DNA of 64,000 nucleotides, from assembly GCA_007922225.1 (NCBI GenBank), contig ML679958.1, positions 51,726,838 through 51,790,837 on the forward strand, in the 5' to 3' direction. Position 1 is the stretch's first letter; every line of letters begins with the position of its first letter. The notes beneath the pieces are model-generated. The model was given only the letters and a program-made list of their open reading frames with translations, was not told where the DNA came from and ran no database searches. Shown here in pieces: positions 1-10,669 of this stretch. This DNA comes from Emydura subglobosa. Taxonomy: Eukaryota > Chordata > Testudines > Chelidae. The position numbers and the translations under genes are program-made.

Positions 1-600
1 TATAAACGTCAGGGAGCTCAGAGTGATCCTGTCATTTCTGCATAGAAAATGCGATCATGCTGGAGGCTGCTTACCTCCCAGGGGCCAAGAACTCCCTGAT
101 GGATCACCTCAGCAAGTCTTTCCTCTCTCACCACGAATGGTGTCTGCACCCAGAGGTGGTGAGAGCTATCTTTCAAAGGTGAGGAACTCCCCTAGTGGAC
201 CTGTTCGCGACCAGGCAGAACAAGAAGTGTCAGCTGTTGTGTTCCTTGAAGGCACAAGACAGCGATTCCCTATTCAACGTCTTGCTGTTGCAATGGTCGG
301 GGGGGACTCCTGTACGCTTTTCTTCTGATTCCTCTGATACATCGAGTACTGATAAAGATCAAAAGGGACAAGGCACATGTTATAATTATCGCTCCAGAAT
401 GGCCACACCAGCACTGGTTCGGCATGTTCATGAGCCTGTCAGTGACCTCCACCCTGGACACTCTTGGCCTGTCCAGACTTAATCTCTCAGGACCACAATT
501 GGCTATTGCACCCGGACCTAAACTCCCTTCTCCTAATGGCGTGGATGCTGCATGGTTGAAACAGGAAAAGTAATCTTGCTCTTCCTGGTTCAGAAGGTCC
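1..600 (+). pseudogene. DIRS RNase H C-terminus and linker (copy 1)
   Basis: Frame-corrected reading gives the hallmark end of the DIRS RT/RNase H polyprotein. It contains NSLMDHLSK, then HHEWCLHPEVV, then VDLFATRQNKKC near 200-230. These match the NSLADHLSR...HEW...VDLFAT pattern of the family. Downstream, in another frame, come IKIKRDKAHVIIIAPEWP and related residues near 355-410, typical of the RNase H to recombinase linker. At least one stop and one frameshift separate these blocks. The RT core is outside the window to the left. It is recognised by family motifs only. Confidence 0.75.
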
Positions 601-639
601 TGCTTGAGAGTAGGAAATCTATTAGGGCCACTTAGCTGG

Positions 640-1532
640 CAAAAGGGAGGCGTTTTTACCTGGGCACAGGAACATGAGCTCTCCCTATCTCGGGCCCCGT
701 TGTTCTGAATTACTTACTTGATCTGAAACAGCAGGGTCTGGTGCTGTCTTCCGTCAAGGTGCACTTAGCAGCGATCTCGGCTTTCCATGAATGGGTCCAT
801 GGCAGCCCGGTCTTCACACGAAATAAAGACCAGATTCTTAAAGGGCCTAGAAGAGCTCTTCCTATATGTTAGAGTCCAAGTTCCCTCATGGGACCTTAAC
901 TTGGTCCACTCCAAGATTATGGGGCCACCATTTGAACCCATGGCCTCTAGCTCCCTCCTTCATTTATCCTGGAAGGTTGCATTTCCGGTGGCAATTACAT
1001 CAGGAAGATGAGTCTCAGAAATCAAGGCTCCGACCTTTGAGCCTCCCTACACCGTGTTTTACAAAGATAAGGTCCAGGTAAGACCCCATCCAGCATTCCT
1101 GCCTAAAGTTGTTGCACAGTTCCATGTCAACCAAGACATCTTTCTTTCACTATTCTTTCCCAGCATGGTTCCCAGGATTAGGGACGCCTGCCCATCCTTA
1201 ACGTAAGACGAGCATTGGCCTTTTACCTAGAAAGGACCAAACCTTTCAGGAAATCGACTCAGCTCTTTGTGGTGGTGGCCGATCGCATGAAAGGCCAACT
1301 GGTGTCCTCTCAGAGGATCTCATCTTGGATCACTTCATATATACGTACACGTTACGAACAGGCTAAGGTCGCACCCCTGGCTTCTTGGACAGCGCAGTCA
1401 ATGAGAGCACAGGTCTCTTCAGCGGCCTTTTCGGCCCAGGTGCCAATACAGGACATCTGTAAAGCCATGACTTGGTCCTCTGTACACACCTTCACGTCTC
1501 ACTGTGCAATTGTACAGCAGATTTCAGATTGA
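640..1532 (+). pseudogene. DIRS tyrosine recombinase (copy 1)
   Basis: This is a decayed tyrosine recombinase, the enzyme that would integrate the circular DNA copy. The N-terminal part reads VLNYLLDLKQQGLVLSSVKV and HLAAISAFHEWVHG near 705-800. The middle reads VAFPVAITS near 980-1010, then a stop within the motif usually read ARRVSE, then PPYTVFYKDKVQVRPHPAF near 1040-1095. The C-terminal part, 1201-1532, is open: NVRRALAFYLERTKPFRK ... DRMKGQLVSSQRISSW ... TWSSVHTFTSHC. The site where I expect the HxxR motif reads QSMR, and the block usually ending SHY ends SHC. Together these suggest loss of catalytic residues, but my placement of the catalytic positions is inference. Confidence 0.8.
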
Positions 1533-1618
1533 TGTAAGTTTTGGCAGAGCAGTCTTACAATCAGCACGTCCATGAACTCCTGGCCCACCTCCCGGGGTAC
1601 TACTAGCTAATCACCTAG

Positions 1619-1946
1619 TGTGGAATGGACATGAGCAAGCACTTGAAGAAGAAAAATGGTTACTAACCTTCTGTAACTATTGTTCTTCGAGATGTTCCTC
1701 ATGTCCATTCCACAACCTGTCCTCCTTTCCCTGTGGTGGGAGTTCCGGCAAGAACAAATTGAGAGAAAGGGGAGGCCGGTGATGCCCTATATACTGGGAC
1801 ATTTGAGCACCACTGCACCAGAGCCGGCCTTATGGATACCACTGAGGGAAAAAGTTTTCCGACATTGTTGCATGTGGCGTGCACACACATCTAGCATGGA
1901 ATGGACATGAGCAACACATCTCGAAGAACAGCAGTTACAGAAGGTT
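1619..1946 (+). repeat. Inverted terminal repeats of DIRS copy 1
   Basis: Three related arms lie here. 1619-1657 (TGGAATGGACATGAGCAAGC, then CACTTGAAGAAGAA) is inverted relative to 1680-1713 (TTGTTCTTCGAGATG, then CTCATGTCCATTCCA). 1895-1946 (CATGGAATGGACATGAGCAA, then CACATCTCGAAGAACAGCAG) repeats the first orientation. The adjacent inverted arms and the final arm match the split or inverted terminal repeat design of DIRS elements. Confidence 0.8.
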
Positions 1947-3664
1947 AATTATACTCTTTTGTGGTTTAGAAACATCCTATAGCTACTGAAGAATCAACAT
2001 TTTGTAAATTAAGATGTTTTTCTGTATTTCAAATGATTTGTTGACTGTGAAGTTGTTGAATAGCTTGAGCCTTCATCATGGCAGCACAGTTAAGTGTGCT
2101 CAAAATTTATATAATTAATTCTTGTACTATTTTAAGATCAGTATACTTTGTATTTTCAGGGTAGAGTCACTTATTCCAGCTATCTCCAAAGGGCTACATT
2201 TTTGTTTGTCCCTGCTGTGCTTACAAATTATATGAGGCACATGGTATCTTGATTTACTCACCATGTTTATAGTTTGTATGCATCCTTTTAACTGACTGCC
2301 TTAGTGTGTTATAGTCCAGAACATCTCTTAGGGCTTTTAGTTGTATTTCTTTAGTGAGAACTGTATTCATGTGTAAACTGAAATTTAACTAGGCTTTCTG
2401 TTCCACTCTTAGTTTTATATGAAAGAACAGGGTAAGGAATTATTCATCTCCAATCATCTCATTATGTTTTTGCTCACCACACATACATTTCCAATTAATG
2501 TGAATATAAGCAGATGGCTTATTTATAACTTTAATGGTGATGCTAAATAATTCTAATCCAAATTTTGACTCCATCTGAAAAAATATAGTGTGAGCAAATT
2601 ATTATCTGACTATAGTTTTTCAAAGTAAAGTAACTATGATATTCTGCTGTTACTAGTTAAAGCATTTGCTTTCTATTTTTGCAGAAAATCCTCCTCTTTC
2701 CTCTGACAATGAATTTCCTTTTTCCTCCTCTTTCCATAACAATGAATTTACAAAAGGCCAAATGTGAAACATAGGCTTCAAAATTTGTGGCAAACAATGA
2801 AAAGGACAGATACAATGCAAATTAGAACATAAACATCTTCAAATACTTTGGAAACAATTTCAGAAGAATAGAATAGCTATTTTATAATGTAGGTTTGGAA
2901 TTCTGAGTTCAACAAATTAGATAAATTTACAGAAGTTGTTGAGGTTACTGACAAGGCTGTATTAAAAAACACAGCAATGTTCTCCATGACTTATACTGGA
3001 GAGTCATTATGAATACGGTTATGGCAAGCATCACTGTTTGGTGGAGTTACACGTAATCTTTTAAATTCTTTTTCCTAGCATGTGAGTGCATGAACTGTTT
3101 TGGGAAGACATGTGGTGGGTCTATGTTTTGGTTATGCAACATTCTCTATAAATAGGAAAGGGGGAGAGGAAGCTGAACAAAAAGCAGAGGAGTTGAATTT
3201 CTGCTTTTTTCTCTGTCTTGAATTCTTGAGGTAAAGCTTTCTCAGGGAACTGGGCATTAGTGTTAGGCTGAGATTATTAAAACAGGGGTTGTGTACACAC
3301 CTCTATTCCAGGACAGTCAAATTTTAGTTTATTTTGGTTGGTGGTGGTTGTTTCTTTAAACATTTATTAATCCAATTTCCCTGTAAGTCACTAGTTCTTA
3401 AAATTGATCTTTCAAATTCAGTTTGGTTCCAACAACAAACATATGTTTATGTGTGTTGCTGAGAGCTCTCTGCAAGGTGTAGAATCAATGGAAGCGGAGG
3501 ATGATCAGTGCTCTCAGGATTAGACTAAAGATTCAATCATACTTCTATGAAGATGTAGAGAGTTATATTTCTCCTTTGCTTTGCTGTTGTTTATTGCTTG
3601 AAAACCTGGGACGTAAATGGACTACTGTACAAAAATCAGAAAATTGAACCGTAAAATCAAAAGG
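1947..3664. other. AT-rich non-genic stretch
   Basis: No open frame with family motifs and no clear repeat boundaries. A TATA-like box (CTATAAATAGG) sits near 3147, but nothing downstream supports a promoter. Confidence 0.5.
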
Positions 3665-3850
3665 GCTTTTCTTCTTCGTGTGGTTGCATGTATCCATTGT
3701 ACTTCAGTTGTGCTCGTGCCCATTGCACTGTTATCAGAGATACTTCCTTCAGTGGAACCTGTCAGGCTGGCGCATGCTGCCTCACATTGTTGAATGATGG
3801 TATAAAGGGCAGAGCTGCTCCTTACTTCCCTCGGTTCTTTCTTACTGCCT
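3665..3850 (+). repeat. 5' inverted terminal repeat of DIRS copy 2
   Basis: TTCTTCGTGTGGTTGCATG, then CCATTGTACTTCAGTTGTG and CTCGTGCCCATTGCACTG, align to the reverse complement of 11400-11590 and, in direct orientation, to 37345-37530 (DIRS copy 4). This ties the three sites to one family. Confidence 0.75.
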
Positions 3851-3989
3851 GCAATAGTTTTTGGAATGTTCCATCTTGCTGTCACAAATGTTTCCTTTTT
3901 ATACTAACTATAAAGTTTATATAGGTTAATTGTTAATAGTTTTACTGTTGAGATAGTTTTAATAGTAGGTTTCCTTTATTGGGGTACAT

Positions 3990-4790
3990 CTTTGTTCCTG
4001 TTGTTTCGGTACCAGTACCAGGGTGCTTCTGTCCTCAGGCTTCAAGCCTTGCAGTGGTTGCAAGAAGTTGATGCCAGTTAGTGCAGTATGTAAAGAAGCT
4101 TGATCTCTTTGGCCGGAAAATTTATTCAATAGTTGGACTAGAGCTCTGCATTACTAATCAGCAAACACTGTTAAGGTGCTGTGATTTGAACCTCTGGGTC
4201 AATATTTTAAAATGTATGGGTAGGTTGCCTAAGGGGGCGAGCCAAGGGTTTTTCACTATGGTGGATGAGGGAAAGTTGGTAGTCAGGACCTTGCTTCAGA
4301 TGGCTTTGATTCCTGCAGATTGTGTAGCTAGAGCCTGGCAATTGCTAATACAGTGCTCAGATGTTGTTGGCTCCAGTCACTGGCTTGCCTCAGGAGGTCC
4401 AACAAACTATCCAGGATCTTCCTCCAGAGGGGCCGTTGTTTTTTTTCTGAACAAACTTGATGACAAGCTGCACAGCCTTAAAGATTCTAGAACTATGCTT
4501 AAGTTTTTGGACATTTATACACCTATCCCAAAGACGAAACTGTTCCTTCCCCAGGAGTCTCATCAGTAGCTTCATTTATGCTTACCACCAAGACCAAGCT
4601 GAAAAGAAAGGCAAAAGTTATATCCCTGCCTACTTCTTCATCAGCAGCCAACTTGTCCAGACAGCCTGGGAATTCCAAACAGCCATTTCAACATGTTTGT
4701 CAAGGATATCCTACCAGTTTCTATTTTGCCAGGTTCTCCTACTCCAGTGTTTTCTAACAGGCTATCCCGCTTCTTAAGTGCTTGGGCTCA
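3990..4790 (+). pseudogene. DIRS gag-like protein (copy 2)
   Basis: This is the decayed first ORF of the DIRS element, probably the structural nucleic-acid-binding protein. Near 4035-4075 a Cys pair (KPCSGCKKLMPV in translation) resembles the N-terminal zinc-knuckle-like segment of DIRS gag. The longest open stretch, 4081-4569, contains KKLDLFGRKIYS near 4093-4130, then a segment with LLRCCDLNLWVNI, and later FTMVDEGKLVVRTLLQMAL near 4252-4310. The DLFGRK(V/I)YS block followed by an Ala/Leu-rich helix recurs in other DIRS gag remnants here (near 19215, 48715). The acidic N-terminal half is short, suggesting an internal deletion. Confidence 0.65.
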
Positions 4791-5632
4791 TATCACTACA
4801 GACTAGTGGGTGGAATTGGAATATACCCTTCAGTTTATTTCTACCCCTTTCTCGTTCCCCTAATCTGTCCCTTTTCAGGGACCACTCTCAGGAGGAAGTT
4901 CTCCATCAAGATGTTTATTCTCTCCTTCAGTTGAGAACCAGAGGGGAGGTTCCTCCATAACATGGAAGGAAGGAGTTTTGTTCTTGCTGCTACTTTATTT
5001 CAGAAGCAAAAAATGGTTTCAGACATATAATAGACCTGTGACATTTTAACAAATACCAACCCCCCAAAAAAAGTTCTACATGATCACACTGGCTTGCATT
5101 AACCCCTACTGGATCCCGGTGACTGGTAAGCTGTCCTCTGTTTAAAAAAACCCGCATACTTCCATTGGGTAATACATCAAAGCCACTGGAAATTCTCAGA
5201 TTTTTGGTCAACCAACCCCACTATCAGTTGGCAATACTGCCATTTGGTCTGCAGTAATGGTGGCGCTCCTGAAAAAATCAGGAGTTCAAGTTTCCATACC
5301 TGGGCAACTGGTTGATCAGAAACCGGTCCAAGGCTAAATATGTACTGTATGGCTGTGATCCAATTCATCTTTGGTGTCAGTTCTGTCACCTGCACAATGG
5401 ATAGAGTTCATAGGTGCGATCTTGGACTCAATGGAAGGCCAAGGCCTTCCTCCCACAGACGAAGTTCCAAATGATGCTTGTGATTTCTTTATACCCAAAG
5501 GTCCATCCTACCACAATAGTATGGAATTCTCTCAGTCTTCTGTGGCATACAGATTCATTTATTCATGATATGGTTCAGCAGATCAAGCCTTATCTCAAGA
5601 AGCTGTAGGGATGGCTGACCTTAGTGTACACC
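4790..5632 (+). pseudogene. DIRS reverse transcriptase (copy 2)
   Basis: These are remnants of the reverse transcriptase, scattered over all frames. The clearest block is near 5395-5455, IEFIGAILDSMEGQ, which matches the (Q)RIEFIGA.LDS segment that follows the polymerase active site in DIRS RT. Upstream pieces near 5150-5230 (HWKFSDFW and NPTISWQYCHLV) look like the strand before the active site. I could not see an intact Y.DD box. The reading continues as GWLTLVY up to the solo LTR at 5633 and resumes after 6750. Confidence 0.6.
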
Positions 5633-6750
5633 TGTGACATTCCCTTCTGCGATCTGGACTGGTATATCACTGCGTCACCCCAATCTCCCACTCTCGTGGC
5701 TCATTTCACTCTGCTGTGCTGTGTTAACCCTCGCTCCTGGGCAGCTTATGCACAGCTACTAGCAAGCAAGTTGCCACCCACCTCTCCCCCCCAACTCAGT
5801 GAATGAGTGCCTCTAGCTGGCCACTCATGGGATTATGCAATGGTATAACCCCCAGCCAATATCCCCAGTCTCAGGTGCAGCCCTAGGAAGTACCGTCATA
5901 CAATGTTCAGTGCTGCCCACTGAATCCTGCAAGCTCATAATTAGTTCATCTATTTATCAAATAAATTGACATGCACCAGCTCTGTCACTTTAAATGAAGT
6001 CTTTACACACACCCAAATCACATGCACTCCTTTAGATAAAACAAACGAACAAATGTATTAAGTACAGAAAGATTTTAAGTGAGTATGAGCCAGAAGAAAG
6101 CTGGTCAGATTTGATTAAAAGTAAACAAAAGGTGGATTGCATTCTAAACTAAGATTAACACTTTTAGCAGCCTTACAGTCTTAGATGATTTTCTCACCAC
6201 GGGCTGGTTGGTCCTCCTCCAACCAGGCCATCTCCTGTGGTCAATGCTTTGTTTGCTTGATTTTGTTCGTAGGTGGAGTGGAAGAGAGAGAGAGCACTCA
6301 AGAGTGTGAAATACCTCTCCTTTTCAACATTTTCTTTGTCCCCCTCTTATATGGTCAGGTGACGGATAATGTCCTGTATGGCTTCTTCCACTTGAGTCAC
6401 TGAGTAGTCTGTTATCAATGCTTAGGCTAGTCCAGTGTTCCTGGAAGAGCTGGTTTGTTTTATGCATACCTTAGTGAGGTGTGAACATGCTTTGCTCCAG
6501 GAGAGTTTTTCCTGGATCTGTCTCAAGCCTTGAGACACCTATTTGACAATATTACAGAGCAGAGTCTCATAACCATACACATGACATTGCAACAAACATA
6601 TCACTATAACAATAAGGTTCAGTATGCCATGAGCCTTCCAAAAACATCCTACATGACATACTCTACATTAAACAATACACAATTACATTATAAGGGTGAA
6701 CATTTATACATAATCACATCATAAGAGTGTACATGGGGTGCAGTGTGTCA
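5633..6750. mobile_element. Solo LTR of an LTR retroelement
   Basis: An 1118-bp segment begins TGTGACATTCCC and ends CAGTGTGTCA, with TG...CA ends. It is flanked by CACC (5629-5632) and CAAC (6751-6754), which look like a 4-bp target duplication with one mismatch. The flanking DIRS protein reads GWLTLVY before it and NSLVQHRLDMV after it, so excision of the LTR plus one duplication restores the host element frame. No internal retroelement genes are present, so this is a solo LTR. A TATA-like TATAAGAG on the minus strand near 6350 hints at minus-strand orientation. Family (Ty3/gypsy or endogenous retrovirus) not determined. Confidence 0.65.
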
Positions 6751-7420
6751 CAACTCCCTGGTTCAACATCGTCTAGACATGGTCATTCAGGTGCCCAGAT
6801 GAGCCTTAGCATCTCTGTGCTGGTACACAGACCCATCCAGTGTGTGTGTGGGAGGGTTCTGTTTGCTCCTCCTCAACTTAGTTTGACCTTAATTAAGGAC
6901 ACTTCCACCCTAGGTTGGGTGTATGGAGGAGAGGGCACCTGGAATCTCTGCAGACTCCAGGTCTGTTGTCTAAGCAGTATTTAACTCACCACATAAATGT
7001 AAGAGGATTGAGAGCTATTTGGCTAGCTTGCCACACTTTCCTTCCCTATATCAAGGGAAGGAATTTGCTGGTACTTACAGACAATACAGCAGCCATGTTC
7101 ATATGAACACGAAAAGAGGGACTCGGTCGACACCACTATGCCAAAAGCCAATGTTGCTTTAGGACTTTTGTGTCACCACAATCCACTTCAAAACTTCAAC
7201 TCAATCCACTTCAAAACTTCCCACATTCTAGGTGTTCAGAACAGTCTGGCAGACTGGGTAAGCAGATATTTTGAGTCACCACAAGTAGCTTCTCTTCACT
7301 CAGATGTAGTTTCCTTTTCTAATTGTGAGGGATTCCCCACATAGACCTGTTTGTAACCAAACTCAAAAAGGAATTTTTTGTTTAAAAACAAGTCACAGTC
7401 CAGGAGCGCTCTCAAATGTT
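6751..7420 (+). pseudogene. DIRS RNase H domain (copy 2)
   Basis: This is the RNase H part of the DIRS polyprotein, resuming after the LTR. The reading gives NSLVQHRLDMVIQVP, ALASLCWYTDPSSVCVG near 6800-6850, then SLTLIKDTSTLGWVYGG near 6878-6930 (first acidic site, usually TDAS, here KDTS). Next come VRGLRAIWLACHTFLPYIKG near 7000-7060, LVLTDNTAAMF near 7070-7106, and ASHILGVQNSLADWVSRY-like residues near 7222-7272. A second tandem copy of AATCCACTTCAAAACTTC (7178-7195 and 7203-7220) is a small local duplication. Several frameshifts occur. The TDN motif keeps its Asp. Confidence 0.75.
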
Positions 7421-8087
7421 TCCTGTTGCCCTGGATGGACAAACTTCTGTTACTCATTTCTGCCTATTCCACTCCTATTTAGTGTTTAAAATCAAGCAAG
7501 ACCACACTCATGGACCAGGACCATGGACTCCTCCTTCATACCAACCTAGATGCCCTTCACCTAAGAGCCTGAATGCTCTGTGGTTAACACCTCAGAAGGT
7601 GGTCTGCTCAAAGAGGGTACAAGGTGTACACTTGAATAGTAGGAAACCTTTTACTAGATATTCTTACCTAGCGAAGTGGGAGAGAGTCTTGCTCTGGTCT
7701 CAGTAGAAAGTGGTTACCCCAGTCCAGGCTCCATTCACAATATGCTGAATTATTTGTTATATCTGAATCAACAAAATGGTTCCATTACTTTAATCAGGGT
7801 CCACCTGGCAGCTGCCTGGGTTTCCCACTCTGAGTTGTAGATTAGTAATCTCTCTTCTCTAGTGCCATGTCAATCAGGTTTTTTTTAAGGTCTTAGACTG
7901 CTTATATCCCCAAGTGGAGGATCATTTTCTCCTTTTAGTCTTAAACCTGGTATTGACAGAACTAATGTGTCCTACCTTGGAACTGTTAGCTACCTGTTTG
8001 TTACACCATTTCTCAATGGAGGTAGCTTTTATAGCAATCATCTTGGCCAGAAGAGTGGGTGAATTATGTGCTTTAGTGTCTGGACCT
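7421..8087 (+). pseudogene. DIRS linker and tyrosine recombinase, 5' part (copy 2)
   Basis: The linker reads VFKIKQDHTH near 7481-7510. The recombinase N-terminal region follows: a QGPPGSCLGFPL-like stretch near 7795-7835 in place of the LKVHLAAISAF block, then 7914-8087 with LTELMCPTLELLATCLLHHF and MEVAFIAIILARRVGELCAL. The LARRVGEL block carries the Arg-containing motif that I take as the first catalytic Arg of the recombinase; it is intact here. The reading stops at GPL, where CR1 is inserted, and resumes at 10670 as PLYTVFSKDKVYLHLHQKF. Confidence 0.75.
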
Positions 8088-10669
8088 TTAGTTGTTAGTG
8101 TCTGGGTTAAGCTTAGAAGCAAGAACAATAAGGGTGATGTCATGGTGGGTGTCTGTTATAGACCACCAGACCAGGAGGACGAGGTAGATGAGGCTTTCTT
8201 CAGTCAGCTAGGGAAAGTTTCCAGTTTACAGGACCTGATTCTCATGGGGGACTTCAATCACCCAGACATCTGCTGGAAGAGCAAGACAGCGGAGCACAAA
8301 CAATCCAGGAAGTTTTTGGAAAGTGTTGCAGACAACTTCGTGGTGCAAGTGCTGGAGCAGCCAACTAGGGGCCATGCTTCTCTAGACCTGCTGCTCACAA
8401 ACAGAGAAGATTTGGTAGGGGAAATGGAAGTGGGTGGCAACCTAGGCAGCAGTGACCATCAGATGGTCGAGTTCAGGATCCTGACAAAAGGAAGAAAGGA
8501 GAACAGCAGGATACAGACCCTGGACTTCAGAAAAGCAGACTTTGACTCCCTCAGGGAGCTGATGGGCAGGATCCCCTGTGAGGCTAATATGAGGGGGAAA
8601 GGAATCCAAGAGAGCTGGCTGTATTTTAAAGAAACCTTATTGAGGGCTCAGGAACAAACCATCCCAATGTGCAGAAAGAATAGAATATATGGTAGGCGTC
8701 CAGCTTGGCTTAACAAAGAAGTCTTTGGTGAACTTTAACACAAAAAAGAAGCTTACAAGAAGTGGAAGCTTGGTCTGATGACTAGGGAGGAGTATAAAAA
8801 TACTGCTCGAATATGCAGGAATGAAATCAGGAAGGCCAAAGCACAATTGGAGTTGCAGCTAGCAAGGGACGTGAAGGGGAAAAAGAAGGGTTTCTACAGG
8901 CATGTTACCAACAAGAGGAAGATTAGGGAAAGTGTGGGCCCCTTACAGAATGGGGGAGGCAACCTAGTGACAGAGGATGTGGAGACAGCTGAGGTACTCA
9001 ATGCCTTTTTTGCCTCTGTCTTCACAGACAAGGTCAGCTCCCAGACTACTGCATTGGGCGGCACAGAATGGAAAGGAGGCGAACATCCCGCAGTGCTAAA
9101 GGAACAGGTCCAAGACTATTTAGAAAGATTGGACATACACAAGTCCATGGGGCCAGATGCAATGCACCCGAGGGTGTGAGGGAGTTGGCTGATGTGATTT
9201 CAGAGCCATTGGCTATTATCTCTGAAAGCTCGTGGCAATTGGGGGAGGTCCCTGAGGACTGGAAAAAAGCAAATATAGTGCCCATCTTCAAGAAAGGGAG
9301 GAAAGAGGATCCAGGGAACTACAGACCCATCAGCCTCACCTCAATCCCTGGAAAAATCATGGAGCAGGTCCTCAAGGAATCCATTTTAAGGCACTTGGAA
9401 GAGAGGAAGGTGATCAGAAACAGTCAACACGGATTCACCAAGGGAAAGTCGTGCCTGACCAACCTAATTGCTTTCTATGAAGAGGAGACTGGCTCTGTGG
9501 ATGTGGGGAAAGCGGTGGACATGATATACCTTGACTTTGGCAAAGCTTTTGATACAGTCTCTTACAGTATTCTGATCAGCAAGTTAAGGAACTATGGGTT
9601 GGATGAATGGACTATAAAATGGATCGAGAACTGGCTAGAGCATAGGGCTCAACGAGTAGTGATCAGTGGCTCCATGTCTAGCTGGCAGCCGGTCACAAGT
9701 GGAGTGTCCCAGGGGTCGGTCCTGGGGCCGGTTTTCTTCAACATCTTCATTAATGATCTAGAGGATGGGGTAGATTGCACCCTCAGCAAGTTTGCAGATG
9801 ACACTAAGCTAGGGGGAGTGGTAGATTCCCTGGAAGGTAGGGATAGGATACAGAAGGACCTAAACAAACTGGAGGATTGGGCCAAAAGAAATCTAATGAG
9901 GTTAAACAAGGACAAGTGCAGAGTCCTGCACCCAGTACGGAAGAATCCCATGCATAGCTACAGACTGGGGACCGATGAGCTAGGCAGCAGTTCTGCAGAA
10001 AAGGACCTACAGGTAACAGTGGATAAGAAGCTGGATATGAGTCAGCTGTGTGCCCTGGTTGTCAAGAAGGCTAATAGCATATTGGGCTGCATTAGTAGGA
10101 GCATTGCCAGCAGATCAAAGGAAGTGATCATTCCCCTCTATTCGGCATTGGTGAGGCCGCATTTGGAGTATTGTGTCCAGTTTTGGGACCCCCACTACAA
10201 CAAGGATGTGGAGAAATTGGAGAGAGTCCAGCAGAGGGCAACAAAAATGATTAGGGGGCTGGAGCAGAAGATGTATGAGGAGAGGCTGAAGGAACTAGGC
10301 TTGTTCGGTCTACAGAAGAGAAGAATGAGGGGGATTTGATATCAGCCTTTAACTACCTGAAAGGGGTTCCAGGGAGGATGGGGCTAGGCTGTTCTCCGTG
10401 GAGGCAGACAACAGAACCATGAGCAACGGTCTCAAGTTGGGGGGGAGGGGGGTCTAGGTTGGACATTAGGAAAATTTTTTTCACTAGGAGGGTTGTGAAG
10501 CACTGGAATGGGTTACCTAGGCAGGTGGTGGAATCTCCATCTTTAGAGGTTTTTAAGCTGTGGCTTGACAAAACCCTCGCTGGGATTATTTAGCTGAGGT
10601 TAGTCCTGCTCTGAGCAGGGGGTTGGACTAGATGACCTCATTAAGTCCCTTCCAACTGTATGATTCTAT
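8088..10669 (+). mobile_element. CR1 LINE, 5'-truncated, inserted in DIRS copy 2
   Basis: A CR1-family non-LTR retrotransposon, 2.58 kb, truncated at the 5' end within the endonuclease. The 3' end carries the conserved CR1 tail, including GGTTGGACTAGATGACCTC and a terminal TGATTCTATG unit. It is flanked by GACCT at 8083-8087 and 10670-10674. Because the DIRS reading is SGP|L before and P|LYTVF after, GACCT is either a 5-bp target duplication or a microhomology. CR1 elements usually show little or no duplication, so this is noted as unusual. Confidence 0.9.
8091..10600 (+). pseudogene. CR1 ORF2: endonuclease and reverse transcriptase
   Basis: This is the CR1 polyprotein for target-primed reverse transcription. 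The endonuclease C-terminal half shows VGVCYRPP near 8146-8170, GDFNHPDICW near 8248-8278 and SDHQMVEF near 8451-8475. The RT shows NYRPISLTSIPGK near 9317-9355, HGFTKGKSCLTNLI near 9429-9470, YLDFGKAFDTVS near 9528-9565, [12 protein letters not shown] near 9700-9735 and the active site FADD at 9791-9802. The C-terminal domain has SALVRPHLEYCVQFW near 10143-10190. It is broken by an in-frame stop at 8736-8738, a 1-base deletion near 9175 and another near 10333. Otherwise frames are long, so it is a fairly young copy. The N-terminal endonuclease half and ORF1 are missing. Confidence 0.9.

Larger units (their letters stand above)
1..1946 (+). mobile_element. DIRS-order retrotransposon, 3' part (copy 1)
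   Basis: This is the 3' portion of a tyrosine-recombinase (DIRS) retrotransposon whose 5' part lies outside the window. The visible order is the end of RNase H, a linker, the tyrosine recombinase, and then inverted terminal repeats. DIRS elements use a recombinase rather than a DDE integrase and make no target-site duplication, so no flanking repeat is expected. All reading frames are broken by stops and frameshifts, so it is a dead copy. The right boundary is taken as the end of the last inverted arm, near 1946. Confidence 0.85.

Noticed and set aside
3140..3170. TATA-like CTATAAATAGG as a promoter
   Set aside because: No initiator, no open frame or repeat start downstream, and AT-rich context makes chance matches common.
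3622..3885. Minus-strand 87-aa frame as a gene
   Set aside because: It overlaps the 5' inverted repeat of DIRS copy 2 and has no motif.
7914..8738. 274-aa frame as one protein
   Set aside because: It is an accidental in-frame join of the DIRS recombinase (to 8087) and the CR1 endonuclease (from 8088).
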